DNA of 39,058 nucleotides from an uncultured Bacteroidales bacterium (GTDB lineage: Bacteria; Bacteroidota; Bacteroidia; Bacteroidales; UBA932), in contig CAMFBM010000003.1 of the NCBI GenBank assembly GCA_945948555.1, positions 71,839 through 110,896 of the forward strand, given 5' to 3'. Both the position numbers and the translations under genes were made by a program. Within the stretch, counting starts at the first letter, position 1. Each line of letters opens with the position of its first letter. The notes under the pieces were generated by a model. It had not been told where the DNA came from. It searched no databases and was given only the letters and a program-made list of their open reading frames with translations. Below are positions 1-8,727 of the stretch, one piece after another.

Positions 1-156
1 TTTCAGGATTTCGGGACTGCCGTCAGTTGAACCGTCATCCACGGCAATGATTTCAAGGTCCTGCAATGTCTGGTTCAGGACAGATTCTATTGCCTGGGCC
101 AGGTAATCAGCGGTGTTGAAGACCGGGATGATAACGCTTACTGTGGGAGTGCTCAT
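1..156 (-). CDS. GT2 family glycosyltransferase, N-terminal part (cut by window edge)
   Basis: The first 52 codons of a minus-strand gene are present; the rest lies beyond position 1. The translation begins MSTPTVSVIIPVFNTADYL and continues through a VDDGSTDGS stretch. This is the classic nucleotide-sugar-binding start of a GT-A fold family 2 glycosyltransferase: a beta strand, then the xDDGSxDxS motif. The ATG overlaps the stop of the upstream gene in an ATGA quartet, so it is probably translated by coupling as the fourth cistron of the operon that begins with the histidine kinase. Acceptor and donor sugars cannot be inferred from this fragment. Confidence 0.85.
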   Translation of the reverse strand, partial: MSTPTVSVIIPVFNTADYLAQAIESVLNQTLQDLEIIAVDDGSTDGSPEILK

Positions 157-1040
157 TGTTTTTCTGACTGTGCATCTGCATTAATGAATGTGGAAACCAC
201 CATCTTGTGGTCGCTTATGCCTTCATCAACAATGCGGCAGTCTGTACATTCAAGATGCCGGTTATAGAAAATGAAGTCTATTCTGAAAAGGTCCTTGAGG
301 TTACGGTATGTGGATCCTTTCCCGTGTCCCTGAACCATAAAACAGTCCTTGAGCCCTGCCCGTGTGATTTTCCTGTATGCTGTAGCATAGGGGATGCAGT
401 TGAAATCGCCTGCAATAACCAGAGATGACTGCACTTCCGAGGCTCTGCGTGAGAGACTGATGGCCTGATTGTTCCTGATTCCCGTGTTGCTTATGAAGGT
501 CCTTATGCTTCCGATGCTTGAGACTGCCTCCTGATCTGCGCCCCTGAAATTGTTCACACCAGTAGTGATGAGATGTGCAGCGAAGATTCTCACCCTCTGC
601 GAATCTGACAGCAAAATTTCCATATCTGAGAAACTGTCTGACAGGTCATCGTATTTTATCCTCTTGTGAGCCACCACCGGATACTTTGAAATGCAGACAC
701 ATTCATCCTGAATAGATATGTAGGAATAGTCGGAACTGAAAATCGATATGAATTCGTATTCATTAAGTTTCCAGTGTACTCTGTATTCCTGAAGCAAAAC
801 CACGTCTATATCATATTTCTTCATTATGGATGCGAGTCTGGCTGAAGTGTAAGCCGGGTCGTGATTGAAACTCAACCAGTTGATGTTCAGAGTGGCAATG
901 CGGAGGTCGCCTTCCTTTCTTTCAGGAAAGGGGCCCGGCTGTCCCGGACGGTTCATTGCAAGGAAATAATGCGTAAGGGCCAGAGCCCCGGACGCAGCAA
1001 TGAGCAGGATGAGTATGGACAGGAATATTCTTTTTTTCAT
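153..1040 (-). CDS. Endonuclease/exonuclease/phosphatase-fold protein, membrane-anchored
   Basis: A 295-residue protein with one N-terminal hydrophobic segment (about residues 5-28), acting as a signal anchor or uncleaved signal. The rest has the motifs of the endonuclease/exonuclease/phosphatase superfamily (DNase I, synaptojanin phosphatases): Asn52 in TLNINW, Glu85 in LLQEYR, GDFNC at 211-215, IDFIF near 254-258 and SDHK at 276-279. These correspond to the metal ligands and the catalytic Asp-His pair, so a metal-dependent phosphodiesterase or phosphatase fold looks intact. The anchor places the domain outside the cytoplasm. Position between two glycosyltransferases, with ATGA overlaps at both ends, suggests a role in envelope glycan or lipid processing rather than DNA repair. 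Substrate is unknown; the superfamily call is firm, the role is inference. Confidence 0.85.
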   Translation of the reverse strand: MKKRIFLSILILLIAASGALALTHYFLAMNRPGQPGPFPERKEGDLRIATLNINWLSFNHDPAYTSARLASIMKKYDIDVVLLQEYRVHWKLNEYEFISIFSSDYSYISIQDECVCISKYPVVAHKRIKYDDLSDSFSDMEILLSDSQRVRIFAAHLITTGVNNFRGADQEAVSSIGSIRTFISNTGIRNNQAISLSRRASEVQSSLVIAGDFNCIPYATAYRKITRAGLKDCFMVQGHGKGSTYRNLKDLFRIDFIFYNRHLECTDCRIVDEGISDHKMVVSTFINADAQSEKQ

Positions 1041-2203
1041 TTCCGGCGCGCTTTTTCCCAGGCTCCGCTGCCTTTCTGGTTTTTGAGGTAACCGATGCCG
1101 GCGAAAGTCGAGAAGTTTGTAAACAGAAAATAATATGGAATCCTGAGCGGACCTGCCTTTTCCTTTTTGTCAAGCAACATCCCTGCAAGGGCACTGAGAT
1201 AGAAGAGAATCTGCAAGGCCAGAATGACCTGATAGAAAATGGCTGCCCCCATCAGTACTGCCGCAATATTGAAAACAAGCATTAAAATAATGCAGGTTGG
1301 GGTGAGAACCCAGCGCAGTACCCTATGGGATAAGAATTGGAAGGCTGTGAGTCCATATTTGAAAGGGTTCATAAGGTCTCTCAATGTGACGACGTTCTGC
1401 ATCGCGCAACCGGCAAGCCTGATTTTGCGCTTGCGTTCCTCGCGGATGTCTGCAGAGGGTTTTTCGCTTGCATAAGCCTCTTTACAATAGGCAATCTTGT
1501 AGCCCTTGCGCAGCACTCCCATAGAGATAAACATATCGTCTCCGAGTGTTCCGTCGGGGATATCGCACCAGAGTTCACGGCGCAGGGCTATGAGTTCGCC
1601 GGCTGCCCCCATAGCGGAATTGAGCCTGTCATCAAGGTCTTTCAGGAATGATTCGTATTTCCAGTAAAGGCCCTCTGTGGCTGCCGCGCTCCCGCCTTCT
1701 GCCACCACTTTCTTCTCTCCTGCCACACATCCCACTTTAGGGTTGTCAAACTTCCTGACTATTAGATATATTGACTCTTTGTTCAGGGCAGTGTTGGCAT
1801 CCGTCATAATAACATATTCAGTGTCGATATATTTCATCGCACGGTTCAGCGCCGCTGTTTTCCCGCAGCGCTCCGGGGAGTGAAGCACCGTGTTCTGAGG
1901 ATATTCGGAGAGCTTTTCAGGTGTGCCGTCTGTGGACCCGTCTGTGACCCACACAATGTGAAGCTTGTCAGATGGATACTCCAGGCTCAGACAGTTCTGC
2001 ATCTTCTCTGCAATTAAGTCAGCTTCATTGTAGGCGGCTATAAGCAAACTTACATGAGGGAATTCCTCCTTCACAGGAAATGCAGCAGGCTTGGAGAAGA
2101 GTTCCTTTATTTTAACAGCTATCCAAATTATGATGCCGTAACCGAAAAAGGTGTAGAATACCACGGCTGCGCAAATCCAGAAGAGAATGAGAACAGTTGT
2201 CAT
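1037..2203 (-). CDS. Membrane-bound GT2 glycosyltransferase
   Basis: About 388 residues. The start is placed at the ATG at 2203 because it overlaps the kinase stop as ATGA and begins directly with a transmembrane segment (MTTVLILFWICAAVVFY). The longer open frame to 2263 adds only non-homologous residues. Order: N-terminal membrane segment (3-30), GT-A domain with AAYNEAD near 56, TDGSTDGT at 87-94 and the metal-binding TDAN at 134-137, a GELIALRRELW stretch, a DDMF acid pair, a basic RKRKIRLAG stretch in the place of the QxxRW region of processive enzymes, then two or three C-terminal membrane segments. It resembles the hyaluronan/cellulose-synthase-like branch of GT2. It probably makes or extends a surface glycan at the inner membrane. 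Product unknown. Confidence 0.87.
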   Translation of the reverse strand: MTTVLILFWICAAVVFYTFFGYGIIIWIAVKIKELFSKPAAFPVKEEFPHVSLLIAAYNEADLIAEKMQNCLSLEYPSDKLHIVWVTDGSTDGTPEKLSEYPQNTVLHSPERCGKTAALNRAMKYIDTEYVIMTDANTALNKESIYLIVRKFDNPKVGCVAGEKKVVAEGGSAAATEGLYWKYESFLKDLDDRLNSAMGAAGELIALRRELWCDIPDGTLGDDMFISMGVLRKGYKIAYCKEAYASEKPSADIREERKRKIRLAGCAMQNVVTLRDLMNPFKYGLTAFQFLSHRVLRWVLTPTCIILMLVFNIAAVLMGAAIFYQVILALQILFYLSALAGMLLDKKEKAGPLRIPYYFLFTNFSTFAGIGYLKNQKGSGAWEKARRK

Positions 2204-4575
2204 TGCTTGAGCGGTAATGTGAGTACAAAACGGGCTCCCGGCTTGTATGTCTGGTCGAGCCATATATAGCCTCCCAATCTTTGGGAAATATTAATGCAGA
2301 TGTCAAGTCCCAGGCCGTGTCCGGCGCCATTTTCATTATTGTCCATACTGACGAAGCGGTTGAAGATTTCTTCTGCCTTTTCAGGGGACACGCCGCATCC
2401 GGTGTCGGTAACAGAAAAGTCAATGAATCCTTCTTTATCGCTCTTGCAGCAGCTAACCTTGATTTCTCCTTCGACAGTAGCTTTGCACGAATTGGAAATC
2501 ATATTTATCAGAATCTGCTGCACCCTCATCGGATCGGTGAGAATGTGGAAATCGTCTTTGAACTCGGACGTGAAATAGAGGTTTACGCCGTTTGGTACCC
2601 TCATCATACAACAGGATACGGCTTTGTCGCATATCCTGTTAACGGGGGCTTTCATCGGGCGGAGTTTGAGAATGTCGTGTTCTATGTCCGATACGCTCAG
2701 AATATCATCAACAAGCATTGTCAGAAGTTCTCCGCTGGTCTCTATATAATTGGCATACTCTGCTTTCTCTTTTTCTGACAAGGAATCCCCGGCGAGCATC
2801 AGAAGTTGTGAATATCCTATCACAGCATTGAGCGGAGTCCTGATGTCGTGGCTTATGTTATTGACAAACTGAGTCTTGAGTCGGCTTTCTTCCCTGGAAA
2901 TTCTGGCCTGTTCCAAAGCAGAATAGTATTCCTGCTCCTTTTTTACTTCCTCATCGACATTTGCAAGGGCGTAGGCAAATTCGCTCAACTCATTGTCAAG
3001 GTTCTTGTCAAAACGAATAAACACACATTTCATCCAAGTGTAACTTCCGTCACGCATACGGAAACGGAACCTTTCGGTGTGCATTCTTTTGCCTTTCAAA
3101 ATGGAAATGACATAGTCCCTTTCCGCATATTTGAGCATTTGGGCAAGATTATCAGGATGGCAGTGCGATAACATCATCATCTTGAATCTGTCCCAGAAAT
3201 TGGATATTTGCTTGTGTTCCCAACCATAATCCGGATCCAGGTCTTTGTAGATTATAGAGTAACTGCTGTCCATTCTAACAATCTTCAGTGAGACATACTG
3301 GGTGGTTATGCCCTTGATGAATTGGTAGTCCTGCTCCAACATTTCCTTCTGGTGGAGCAACTTTTCATTCTCGTCCACTTCCGCAAGTTCCTCTTTCGAA
3401 AACCTCCGGAATACAATTGAAACAGATGGCTCGTTGCTCCATTTGGAGTTCAAGGCATAGATGGATGCTTTCAGCCAGGTGTGTTCGCCGTTATATACTG
3501 TCTTGAACGCGAAATCTGCACGTCTTGGATCCAGATAGACCGACATCAGGTTTTTCATACTGGCAAACTGTCTCCAACCCTCCCGGAATTCTTCGTCAAT
3601 GTGAGGACAGAGCAACTCCACTCCCTTGGCAAGGGAAAGATTGTGTTTGTAGTCATTGAGGTAGTTGAAAAAGGGAGTGAGTCTCACCACGGATATGATG
3701 TCACGATTGAGGTTATAGATGAAAGCTCCCACCATTCGCTCGGCTATTGTGTTGAGGATAAATCCTTCTAATGTTTTGTTGGTCCTGTCCTCAATGGAGA
3801 TGATCATTTCGTTGTTGTCCTGCTTGTGGGCTGTTATTCGGTACCATCTTGCCTCTTCATCATAGACAAAGGTGGAAAAATGCATCTTGTAGACGGGAGA
3901 TGTCTGGAAATATTTGTCTAAAAATGCATAATCCTGAATACTTAGTATTCTTTCTGACTGCTCCCCTTCGGTAAATGTTGCCGCGAATCTTTGAATGTAT
4001 TCGGAAAACTTGCCTTCATCTGCCGGGGGCAGAACTGAATCAATAGTCTGACTGCTTTTGATGGTGAAATATTTATCTTGCTCCAGATTAACAAGAAGTA
4101 TGGCAAGGGCGTCACGGGAACTATAATAATTGTAATAACTTTGCAGCAATTTTCTTTTGCGCTGCCATTTGTCATCAATGTAGACTACATCGCTAATGTT
4201 CCGGTGAGTGCCCTTAAAGCGTGTTCCTTGGGTGAAAGATTTGTCCCATACTCCACAGCACCTGAACAGACTCCGCTTTCCGTCCGGATGAATCCACTGA
4301 TATTGCACCTCTGTAACTTGTCCATTGAGCATAGCCTCAATTGAGTTGTTTATGAGTGAATATGTTTCCTCGTTGATGCCGTTCCTCCACAAGTTGTATA
4401 TGATTTCCGGGTCTTCGTCCGGGGAGCAATCAAACAACTGCGCCAGCATTGAATCCACATACAGCCTCGGTTTCCTGCCTTCAACCATTTCCACTATCCA
4501 TCGTGCGGTACCGGTATTTTCCAGTATTTCGGAATCCCACATAAGTTCCGGATTGTTCATATATTCTTTCATCAT
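2200..4575 (-). CDS. PAS-domain sensor histidine kinase, cytosolic
   Basis: A 791-residue kinase without a predicted membrane segment, hence probably a cytosolic sensor. The N-terminal half contains PAS-like modules, the clearest at about residues 30-140 and 420-545, each ending in a PAC-type stretch. The HisKA H-box is ISHDIRTPLNAVIGYS with the phospho-acceptor His576. The HATPase domain follows: N-box MISNSCKA, G1 DTGCGVS, F-box IFNRF and G2 GHGLGLDI. It ends without a receiver domain, and no response regulator gene lies in the window, so its partner is elsewhere. It is the first gene of an ATGA-coupled run with two glycosyltransferases and an EEP-fold protein. A TAAATTTG element lies 24 bases before the ATG. 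Signal unknown. Confidence 0.9.
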   Translation of the reverse strand: MMKEYMNNPELMWDSEILENTGTARWIVEMVEGRKPRLYVDSMLAQLFDCSPDEDPEIIYNLWRNGINEETYSLINNSIEAMLNGQVTEVQYQWIHPDGKRSLFRCCGVWDKSFTQGTRFKGTHRNISDVVYIDDKWQRKRKLLQSYYNYYSSRDALAILLVNLEQDKYFTIKSSQTIDSVLPPADEGKFSEYIQRFAATFTEGEQSERILSIQDYAFLDKYFQTSPVYKMHFSTFVYDEEARWYRITAHKQDNNEMIISIEDRTNKTLEGFILNTIAERMVGAFIYNLNRDIISVVRLTPFFNYLNDYKHNLSLAKGVELLCPHIDEEFREGWRQFASMKNLMSVYLDPRRADFAFKTVYNGEHTWLKASIYALNSKWSNEPSVSIVFRRFSKEELAEVDENEKLLHQKEMLEQDYQFIKGITTQYVSLKIVRMDSSYSIIYKDLDPDYGWEHKQISNFWDRFKMMMLSHCHPDNLAQMLKYAERDYVISILKGKRMHTERFRFRMRDGSYTWMKCVFIRFDKNLDNELSEFAYALANVDEEVKKEQEYYSALEQARISREESRLKTQFVNNISHDIRTPLNAVIGYSQLLMLAGDSLSEKEKAEYANYIETSGELLTMLVDDILSVSDIEHDILKLRPMKAPVNRICDKAVSCCMMRVPNGVNLYFTSEFKDDFHILTDPMRVQQILINMISNSCKATVEGEIKVSCCKSDKEGFIDFSVTDTGCGVSPEKAEEIFNRFVSMDNNENGAGHGLGLDICINISQRLGGYIWLDQTYKPGARFVLTLPLKQ

Positions 4576-4598
4576 TGTATGACACCGTAAAAAGCGCG

Positions 4599-4606
4599 CA
4601 AATTTA
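4599..4606 (-). promoter_or_regulatory. Candidate -7 element for the kinase operon
   Basis: On the minus strand this reads TAAATTTG, a perfect match to the Bacteroidota -7 consensus TAnnTTTG, 24 bases upstream of the kinase ATG. No good -33 TTTG is visible at the expected distance, so support rests on the -7 element and position. Confidence 0.45.
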
Positions 4607-4662
4607 TGAAAAATATTTTAAAATAAGAGGGTTACATTGTTTTATATATCGGAAAAATGTTG

Positions 4663-4670
4663 TAATTTTG
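4663..4670 (+). promoter_or_regulatory. Candidate -7 element for the DUF4842 lipoprotein gene
   Basis: TAATTTTG matches TAnnTTTG and lies about 44 bases before the lipoprotein ATG. A TTG at 4637-4639 sits 23 bases upstream, slightly longer than the usual -33 spacing. Together with the minus-strand element at 4599-4606 it makes a divergent promoter region of about 140 bp. Confidence 0.45.
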
Positions 4671-4713
4671 CGGCCCTTTATGTAGTTTGATTTGTATTAT
4701 TCAGAAATAGAGT

Positions 4714-6609
4714 ATGAAAAGATTATTTTGTGTATCCTTAATTGTTACTTTAATAATCACTTCTTGCAGGGATTTGAGAAGGCCTGACTCCTACAAGACA
4801 AATGTGGAGATAGCGTATGAGAAGGCGTGGACAGAGACTCTCGGTGAAGTCGATCCGGAACAGACCTGGGAAAACAGTTCCTATGTGACCGTTGATATCA
4901 AAGGTGTTGGTGAATCAAAGGTGAAAATATATTCACTTGGTCAGGAGAAGCGTTCTCTGCTTGCCGAGACTCAGGTTGATTCTGACGCCTCCATTTCATT
5001 CAATATGCCTCAGGGGCTTGAAAAGGGTGTTTCGATCTGTGTGGAAAACGAAGACGGAGTACAGTACAGGCACTTGAGTAAGTCGAGCCTCAGCAGCGGA
5101 AGGGCAAGCGTCAACTTCACAGAGGCGGGGACTAAGGCAGGTATGGCAATTTCAAATGCAAACAAGGCTGCTCTCACCAAACCTACCCTGGTTAATCCTC
5201 TGACTGGAAAGCGTGCCAAGATTTATGGCTATACTAATTTTCCTGCCTGGATTTGGGCTGATATGAATGCTGCCATTCCGGAAAACAAGTCTGCCGTCAT
5301 TGCAAAGCAGATTACCAATTTTGAGCTTCAGTCCAACGGTATCTTCTATATATCAACCATTTATGGTGCAACAGGAAACTCTTCAGTAGAGATTGGTTAT
5401 TATTATTACGATAAGGCTGATCCAAGCAATATTACCTTTATTCCTTTAATTGATGCCCTCGATGCTGACTATTATTATGATGACCTTCCGGGAGGTGTAT
5501 CAAAGGAAAATGCTCTTCCGAAAGTGGAGTGGCTGAGAAACGATACCTGGCAGTGGACCCCTGCAAATTTTTGCTATTATGACCAGGTGGACGGTATGAA
5601 GAACGGCAGTTTCAAGACCAGAGCAGGTGACGATCAGTTCAATACCCTTTCTGTGCACCAGTTCTTCGGTCACGAGGACCCGGACAAAAGCACCATAGCA
5701 CAGATTCGGGGACTTACCTTCCAGGTTGATGCCCCTGTGGGCAATATGGTGGGATTCTATTGCAAGAAGTCTAACCAGACTCCGAACCATACCACATGTT
5801 CACTGAACCGGAATAATTACCATGCTGCTGCAATCAAAGTTTATGACGGTTTCCGCTTTATCGGACTTGAGGACGGCACGAGTACGGGTCAAACTGAGCC
5901 TGACTGTAACGATATCGCATTTGTTATGGTAAGTGGTAACAACGGTACTCTACCGGGACTGCTGCTGCCTTATATCCAGGACAAGGATGACGACAAGTAC
6001 TATAACGGTGACGGCACGAAGACTGAAGAACCGAAATTCGATGTGGCGACTGACGGAAAAGACGAGCAGTACGAGGATCTTGCTAACAAGAAGCAGGTCT
6101 GGACACTTGCTTTCGAGGATATGTCCACCATAGGTGACTTCGATTTCAACGATGTGGTACTTGTAATTGATCCGTACAGCAAAACAGGCGTTGCAGATGT
6201 ATATCTTGCCGCCACCGGTGGAACTCTCAATTCCTATATTTATTATGAAGACACTCTGTTAGGCGAGGCTCACCAACTTCTGGGCAGTGTGGAAAATGGC
6301 AAGAATGTGATCGCCAATACTTATGAGCAGAAGTATAAAATGAAGAAGATTTATACTATCAAGCTCGGGAACGTTGCCGCAGAAGCTGCAAAATTCAAGG
6401 TAGTAGCCGGGAATAACGTGATTACTTTTCCGAAAATCGGAGAAGTGCCTAAGGCACTCTGTGTCGCCGGTTTATGGTCCTGGCCAAAGGAATCGACCAG
6501 GGTGGACCACGCCTATCCTGTGTTCCGTGATTGGGGAATGGATTTTAACAATGAAAAATTCAAGGACTGGTACGAGAAACCGGATCACGATAAAATCGTA
6601 AGGTTCTGA
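4714..6609 (+). CDS. DUF4842 / LruC-type surface lipoprotein
   Basis: A 631-residue exported lipoprotein. The signal peptide ends in a lipobox (LIITSC, Cys18). The segment just after it (residues 28-55, including YEKAWTETLGEVDPEQTW) is the N-terminal signature of Bacteroidota LruC/DUF4842 proteins. Near the C-terminus, about residues 470-490, is the family hallmark GDFDFNDVVLVID, an Asp/Asn-rich turn that may bind calcium. A related Asp-rich stretch (PDCNDIAFVMVSGN) occurs near residue 398. The family has no established biochemical role and is usually a large outer-membrane-anchored protein. It is followed by a flippase and a DUF1796 protein with overlapping or nearly overlapping ends, so the three probably share a transcript. 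Confidence 0.85.
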   Translation: MKRLFCVSLIVTLIITSCRDLRRPDSYKTNVEIAYEKAWTETLGEVDPEQTWENSSYVTVDIKGVGESKVKIYSLGQEKRSLLAETQVDSDASISFNMPQGLEKGVSICVENEDGVQYRHLSKSSLSSGRASVNFTEAGTKAGMAISNANKAALTKPTLVNPLTGKRAKIYGYTNFPAWIWADMNAAIPENKSAVIAKQITNFELQSNGIFYISTIYGATGNSSVEIGYYYYDKADPSNITFIPLIDALDADYYYDDLPGGVSKENALPKVEWLRNDTWQWTPANFCYYDQVDGMKNGSFKTRAGDDQFNTLSVHQFFGHEDPDKSTIAQIRGLTFQVDAPVGNMVGFYCKKSNQTPNHTTCSLNRNNYHAAAIKVYDGFRFIGLEDGTSTGQTEPDCNDIAFVMVSGNNGTLPGLLLPYIQDKDDDKYYNGDGTKTEEPKFDVATDGKDEQYEDLANKKQVWTLAFEDMSTIGDFDFNDVVLVIDPYSKTGVADVYLAATGGTLNSYIYYEDTLLGEAHQLLGSVENGKNVIANTYEQKYKMKKIYTIKLGNVAAEAAKFKVVAGNNVITFPKIGEVPKALCVAGLWSWPKESTRVDHAYPVFRDWGMDFNNEKFKDWYEKPDHDKIVRF

Positions 6610-7853
6610 TACTTGACAGACATATATTTGACAGGCTTAAAAGTACAAAAGTCCTGCAGAATTATTCCTACTTGTCGGCACTCAATATAGTGAGTGCCCT
6701 GGTAGGATTTCTGATTTATCCCTATGTCATAAGAACGCTCGGGGCAGAGCAGTACGGACTCTATGCATTTCTACTTGCCATAGCCTTGTATTTCCAGGAC
6801 TTGATTGACTTTGGTTTTGACTCTCCCTGTACGAAGCGGGCAGCAATTTCGGCCGGTGACAAGGACGAACTCAGCCGCACGGTATCCGTAGTATTCTACT
6901 GTAAACTGGTCCTGATTTTCCTCTCTCTCTGCATCGCTCTGCCCGTTGTAATCCTAATCCCGGTACTGCGGGAAAACCTGTGGCTATTTGCCATTATTTT
7001 CGTACAGAATCTATACAAGACCTTCTATCCCCAGTGGTACTACCTCGGGACTAAGAATATGAAATTCAGTTCCATACTGCAGGCTGTAATAAGAATTAGC
7101 CAGATTCCGCTCACTCTTATTCTAGTCAGGACGGAAGCGGATTTGATTGTTTACTCCGCCATAATCAGCGGTACTATGTTGGCGGGCAGTTTTGTGGGCG
7201 GAGCCAATGTACTGATGCAAGGTGTCAAGCTGGTGAAGGTGAGCCCTGTATATATGCTGGAATATTTCAGGGAAGCCACCCCGTTTTTCGTTACGACCAT
7301 ATCCGGCAGAGTAAAGGAAAAAACTCTGACATCTATAATAGGCGCCTTTTTTGGAATGCGTGACGTGGCGATTTATGACCTCGCCAACAAAATTATACAG
7401 ATCCCAAAACTACTGCTCAATTCCATCAATGCCGCCCTCTTTCCTGAGGTCGTGACAAATCCGACTCCTCAAAGAGTGGCAAAAATCCTGAAGTATGAGA
7501 GGTTGATAGCCCTTGGTACTATACTTTTCATTGTGCTGCTCGGTTATCCTGCTGCTCTTGTACTTGGCGGTCGGGATATGGTTCAGGCCTATCCGGTGGC
7601 TCTGATTCTGTCGTTCACAATTTATTTCTCTCTAATTGCAGGAGCCTATCTCCAGTTCGTATTCGTGGCAAGGGGAGCTTACCGTCACGTGGCATTGAAC
7701 CAATTGTTTGCTCTGATCAGTTGCCTGTGCCTGTGCGCCATAGGAATGTGGATATATCCTTCCATCTGGTCTGTGGCTTTGTCCCTGTCTCTGTCCACTG
7801 CCGGTGAGGTGCTTTATTGTAGATTTTTCAGCAAATCCCTGATTAAAGAATGA
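6609..7853 (+). CDS. Wzx-type polysaccharide flippase (start codon uncertain)
   Basis: A polytopic membrane protein of the MATE/MOP oligosaccharide flippase family, about 393-414 residues and about 12 membrane segments. It would move lipid-linked glycan repeats across the inner membrane. The family signature FLIYPYVIRTLGAEQYGLYAF is split by a turn near the N-terminus; FYPQWYYLGTKNMK follows near the middle. The first accepted start codon in frame is TTG at 6672. The typical Wzx N-terminus (RLKSTKVLQNYSYLS) is encoded just upstream in the same frame, which stays open back to 6594 with no ATG, GTG or TTG. An ATA at 6609 overlaps the lipoprotein stop as TGATA, exactly where a coupled ATG would be expected; CTG at 6606 is another candidate. 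The 3' end overlaps the next gene as ATGA. Confidence 0.8.
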   Translation: MLDRHIFDRLKSTKVLQNYSYLSALNIVSALVGFLIYPYVIRTLGAEQYGLYAFLLAIALYFQDLIDFGFDSPCTKRAAISAGDKDELSRTVSVVFYCKLVLIFLSLCIALPVVILIPVLRENLWLFAIIFVQNLYKTFYPQWYYLGTKNMKFSSILQAVIRISQIPLTLILVRTEADLIVYSAIISGTMLAGSFVGGANVLMQGVKLVKVSPVYMLEYFREATPFFVTTISGRVKEKTLTSIIGAFFGMRDVAIYDLANKIIQIPKLLLNSINAALFPEVVTNPTPQRVAKILKYERLIALGTILFIVLLGYPAALVLGGRDMVQAYPVALILSFTIYFSLIAGAYLQFVFVARGAYRHVALNQLFALISCLCLCAIGMWIYPSIWSVALSLSLSTAGEVLYCRFFSKSLIKE

Positions 7854-8533
7854 AACAGAAATTTTCGAATATCGTATCTTTGGGTTCCTTCTGCAGTGTG
7901 GCTATGGAACTGGAGAAGAAAGGCTTGAGGGGAGCATCCTATCCTTTCGACTGGTTAATCAGTGACAGTTTCGAGTGTGTAATCAGTGAAATCGAAAACG
8001 GCTTCGGCGACTTTTTGAATCTTGAATTTTTGAAGCGGGAACACCGTCCGGATGTGTGCGGGAATACGAAAACACGTATGCATTTTTACCACGATTTCAA
8101 TGTAAGCAGCAGCATAGAGGAACAGCTCCCAGCCCTGCAGGAGAAGTATTCAAGGCGAATCCAGCGTTTCTATTCCGACATCAACCAACCCACGCTTTTC
8201 GTGCGCTACTGTATCTTCCCCGAAGATGAGCAGTATGTAATGAAAAACAGGCAAAAAATCATTCAAATCCTGCAGTCCTTCAATCCCGCCAACAGGATTC
8301 TCTACGTGATGTCCACGGACAAGTCAAATTCCCTCACAAAGCAGGATGACGGCTGGATTGCCCTGATGAAGCAACCTCAGAACGATTACATAAAAAACTG
8401 GATAGACACCGTTCCCGGCCTGTCAGGTCTCTTGTATTCAGTGTCATCATACTCGGCGTTCCGGATTCTCAAAAATATATTCATCTGCTACAAGAAGAAG
8501 ATTCTGAGAAAACTGCACGCAAGCCATCCGTGA
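7850..8533 (+). CDS. DUF1796 family putative papain-like cysteine peptidase
   Basis: A 227-residue protein with the DUF1796 opening: IVSLGSFCSVA followed by GLRGASYPFDWL. Cys15 in the first motif is the predicted nucleophile, and the HFYHDF stretch near residues 79-84 supplies candidate catalytic His and Asp residues. There is no signal peptide, so it is probably cytosolic. Family members are common in surface-polysaccharide clusters, but their substrate has not been established to my knowledge. It overlaps the flippase stop by four bases (ATGA), which supports involvement in the same glycan pathway. The peptidase assignment comes from fold prediction for the family and not from the sequence alone. 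Confidence 0.82.
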   Translation: MKQKFSNIVSLGSFCSVAMELEKKGLRGASYPFDWLISDSFECVISEIENGFGDFLNLEFLKREHRPDVCGNTKTRMHFYHDFNVSSSIEEQLPALQEKYSRRIQRFYSDINQPTLFVRYCIFPEDEQYVMKNRQKIIQILQSFNPANRILYVMSTDKSNSLTKQDDGWIALMKQPQNDYIKNWIDTVPGLSGLLYSVSSYSAFRILKNIFICYKKKILRKLHASHP

Positions 8534-8594
8534 GTATTGTATGTGTGACAGCATCAATCCCTTCACATCATCGCGAAAACTTTCACAATCTGGA

Positions 8595-8702
8595 TTATTT
8601 GCCTCCTCCCAAGGCGTGGTAGAGGGTGATGATGTTCTGTATCTCGTCGAAGTGATTTTGTGCTACAGCTTGCTCTGCACTAAGCAGCGTTTGCCGGGCC
8701 TG
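8595..8702 (-). pseudogene. Decayed 3' end of a TolC/NodT-type efflux outer-membrane gene
   Basis: Read on the minus strand, this short stretch encodes the C-terminal signature of RND-efflux outer membrane factors: QTLLSAEQAVAQN followed by LYHALGGGK and a stop codon. An in-frame TGA lies immediately upstream, and no further homologous sequence is visible beyond it, so about 35 codons survive. It is a remnant of a deleted efflux operon, lying between the DUF1796 gene and tRNA-Gln. Confidence 0.72.
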
Positions 8703-8727
8703 TCATCCTATCTGTAAAGAACACATC

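Noticed and set aside
6623..6630. TATATTTG as an internal promoter before the flippase
   Set aside because: It matches the -7 consensus but has no -33 partner and lies inside sequence that appears to encode the flippase N-terminus; chance occurrence is more likely.
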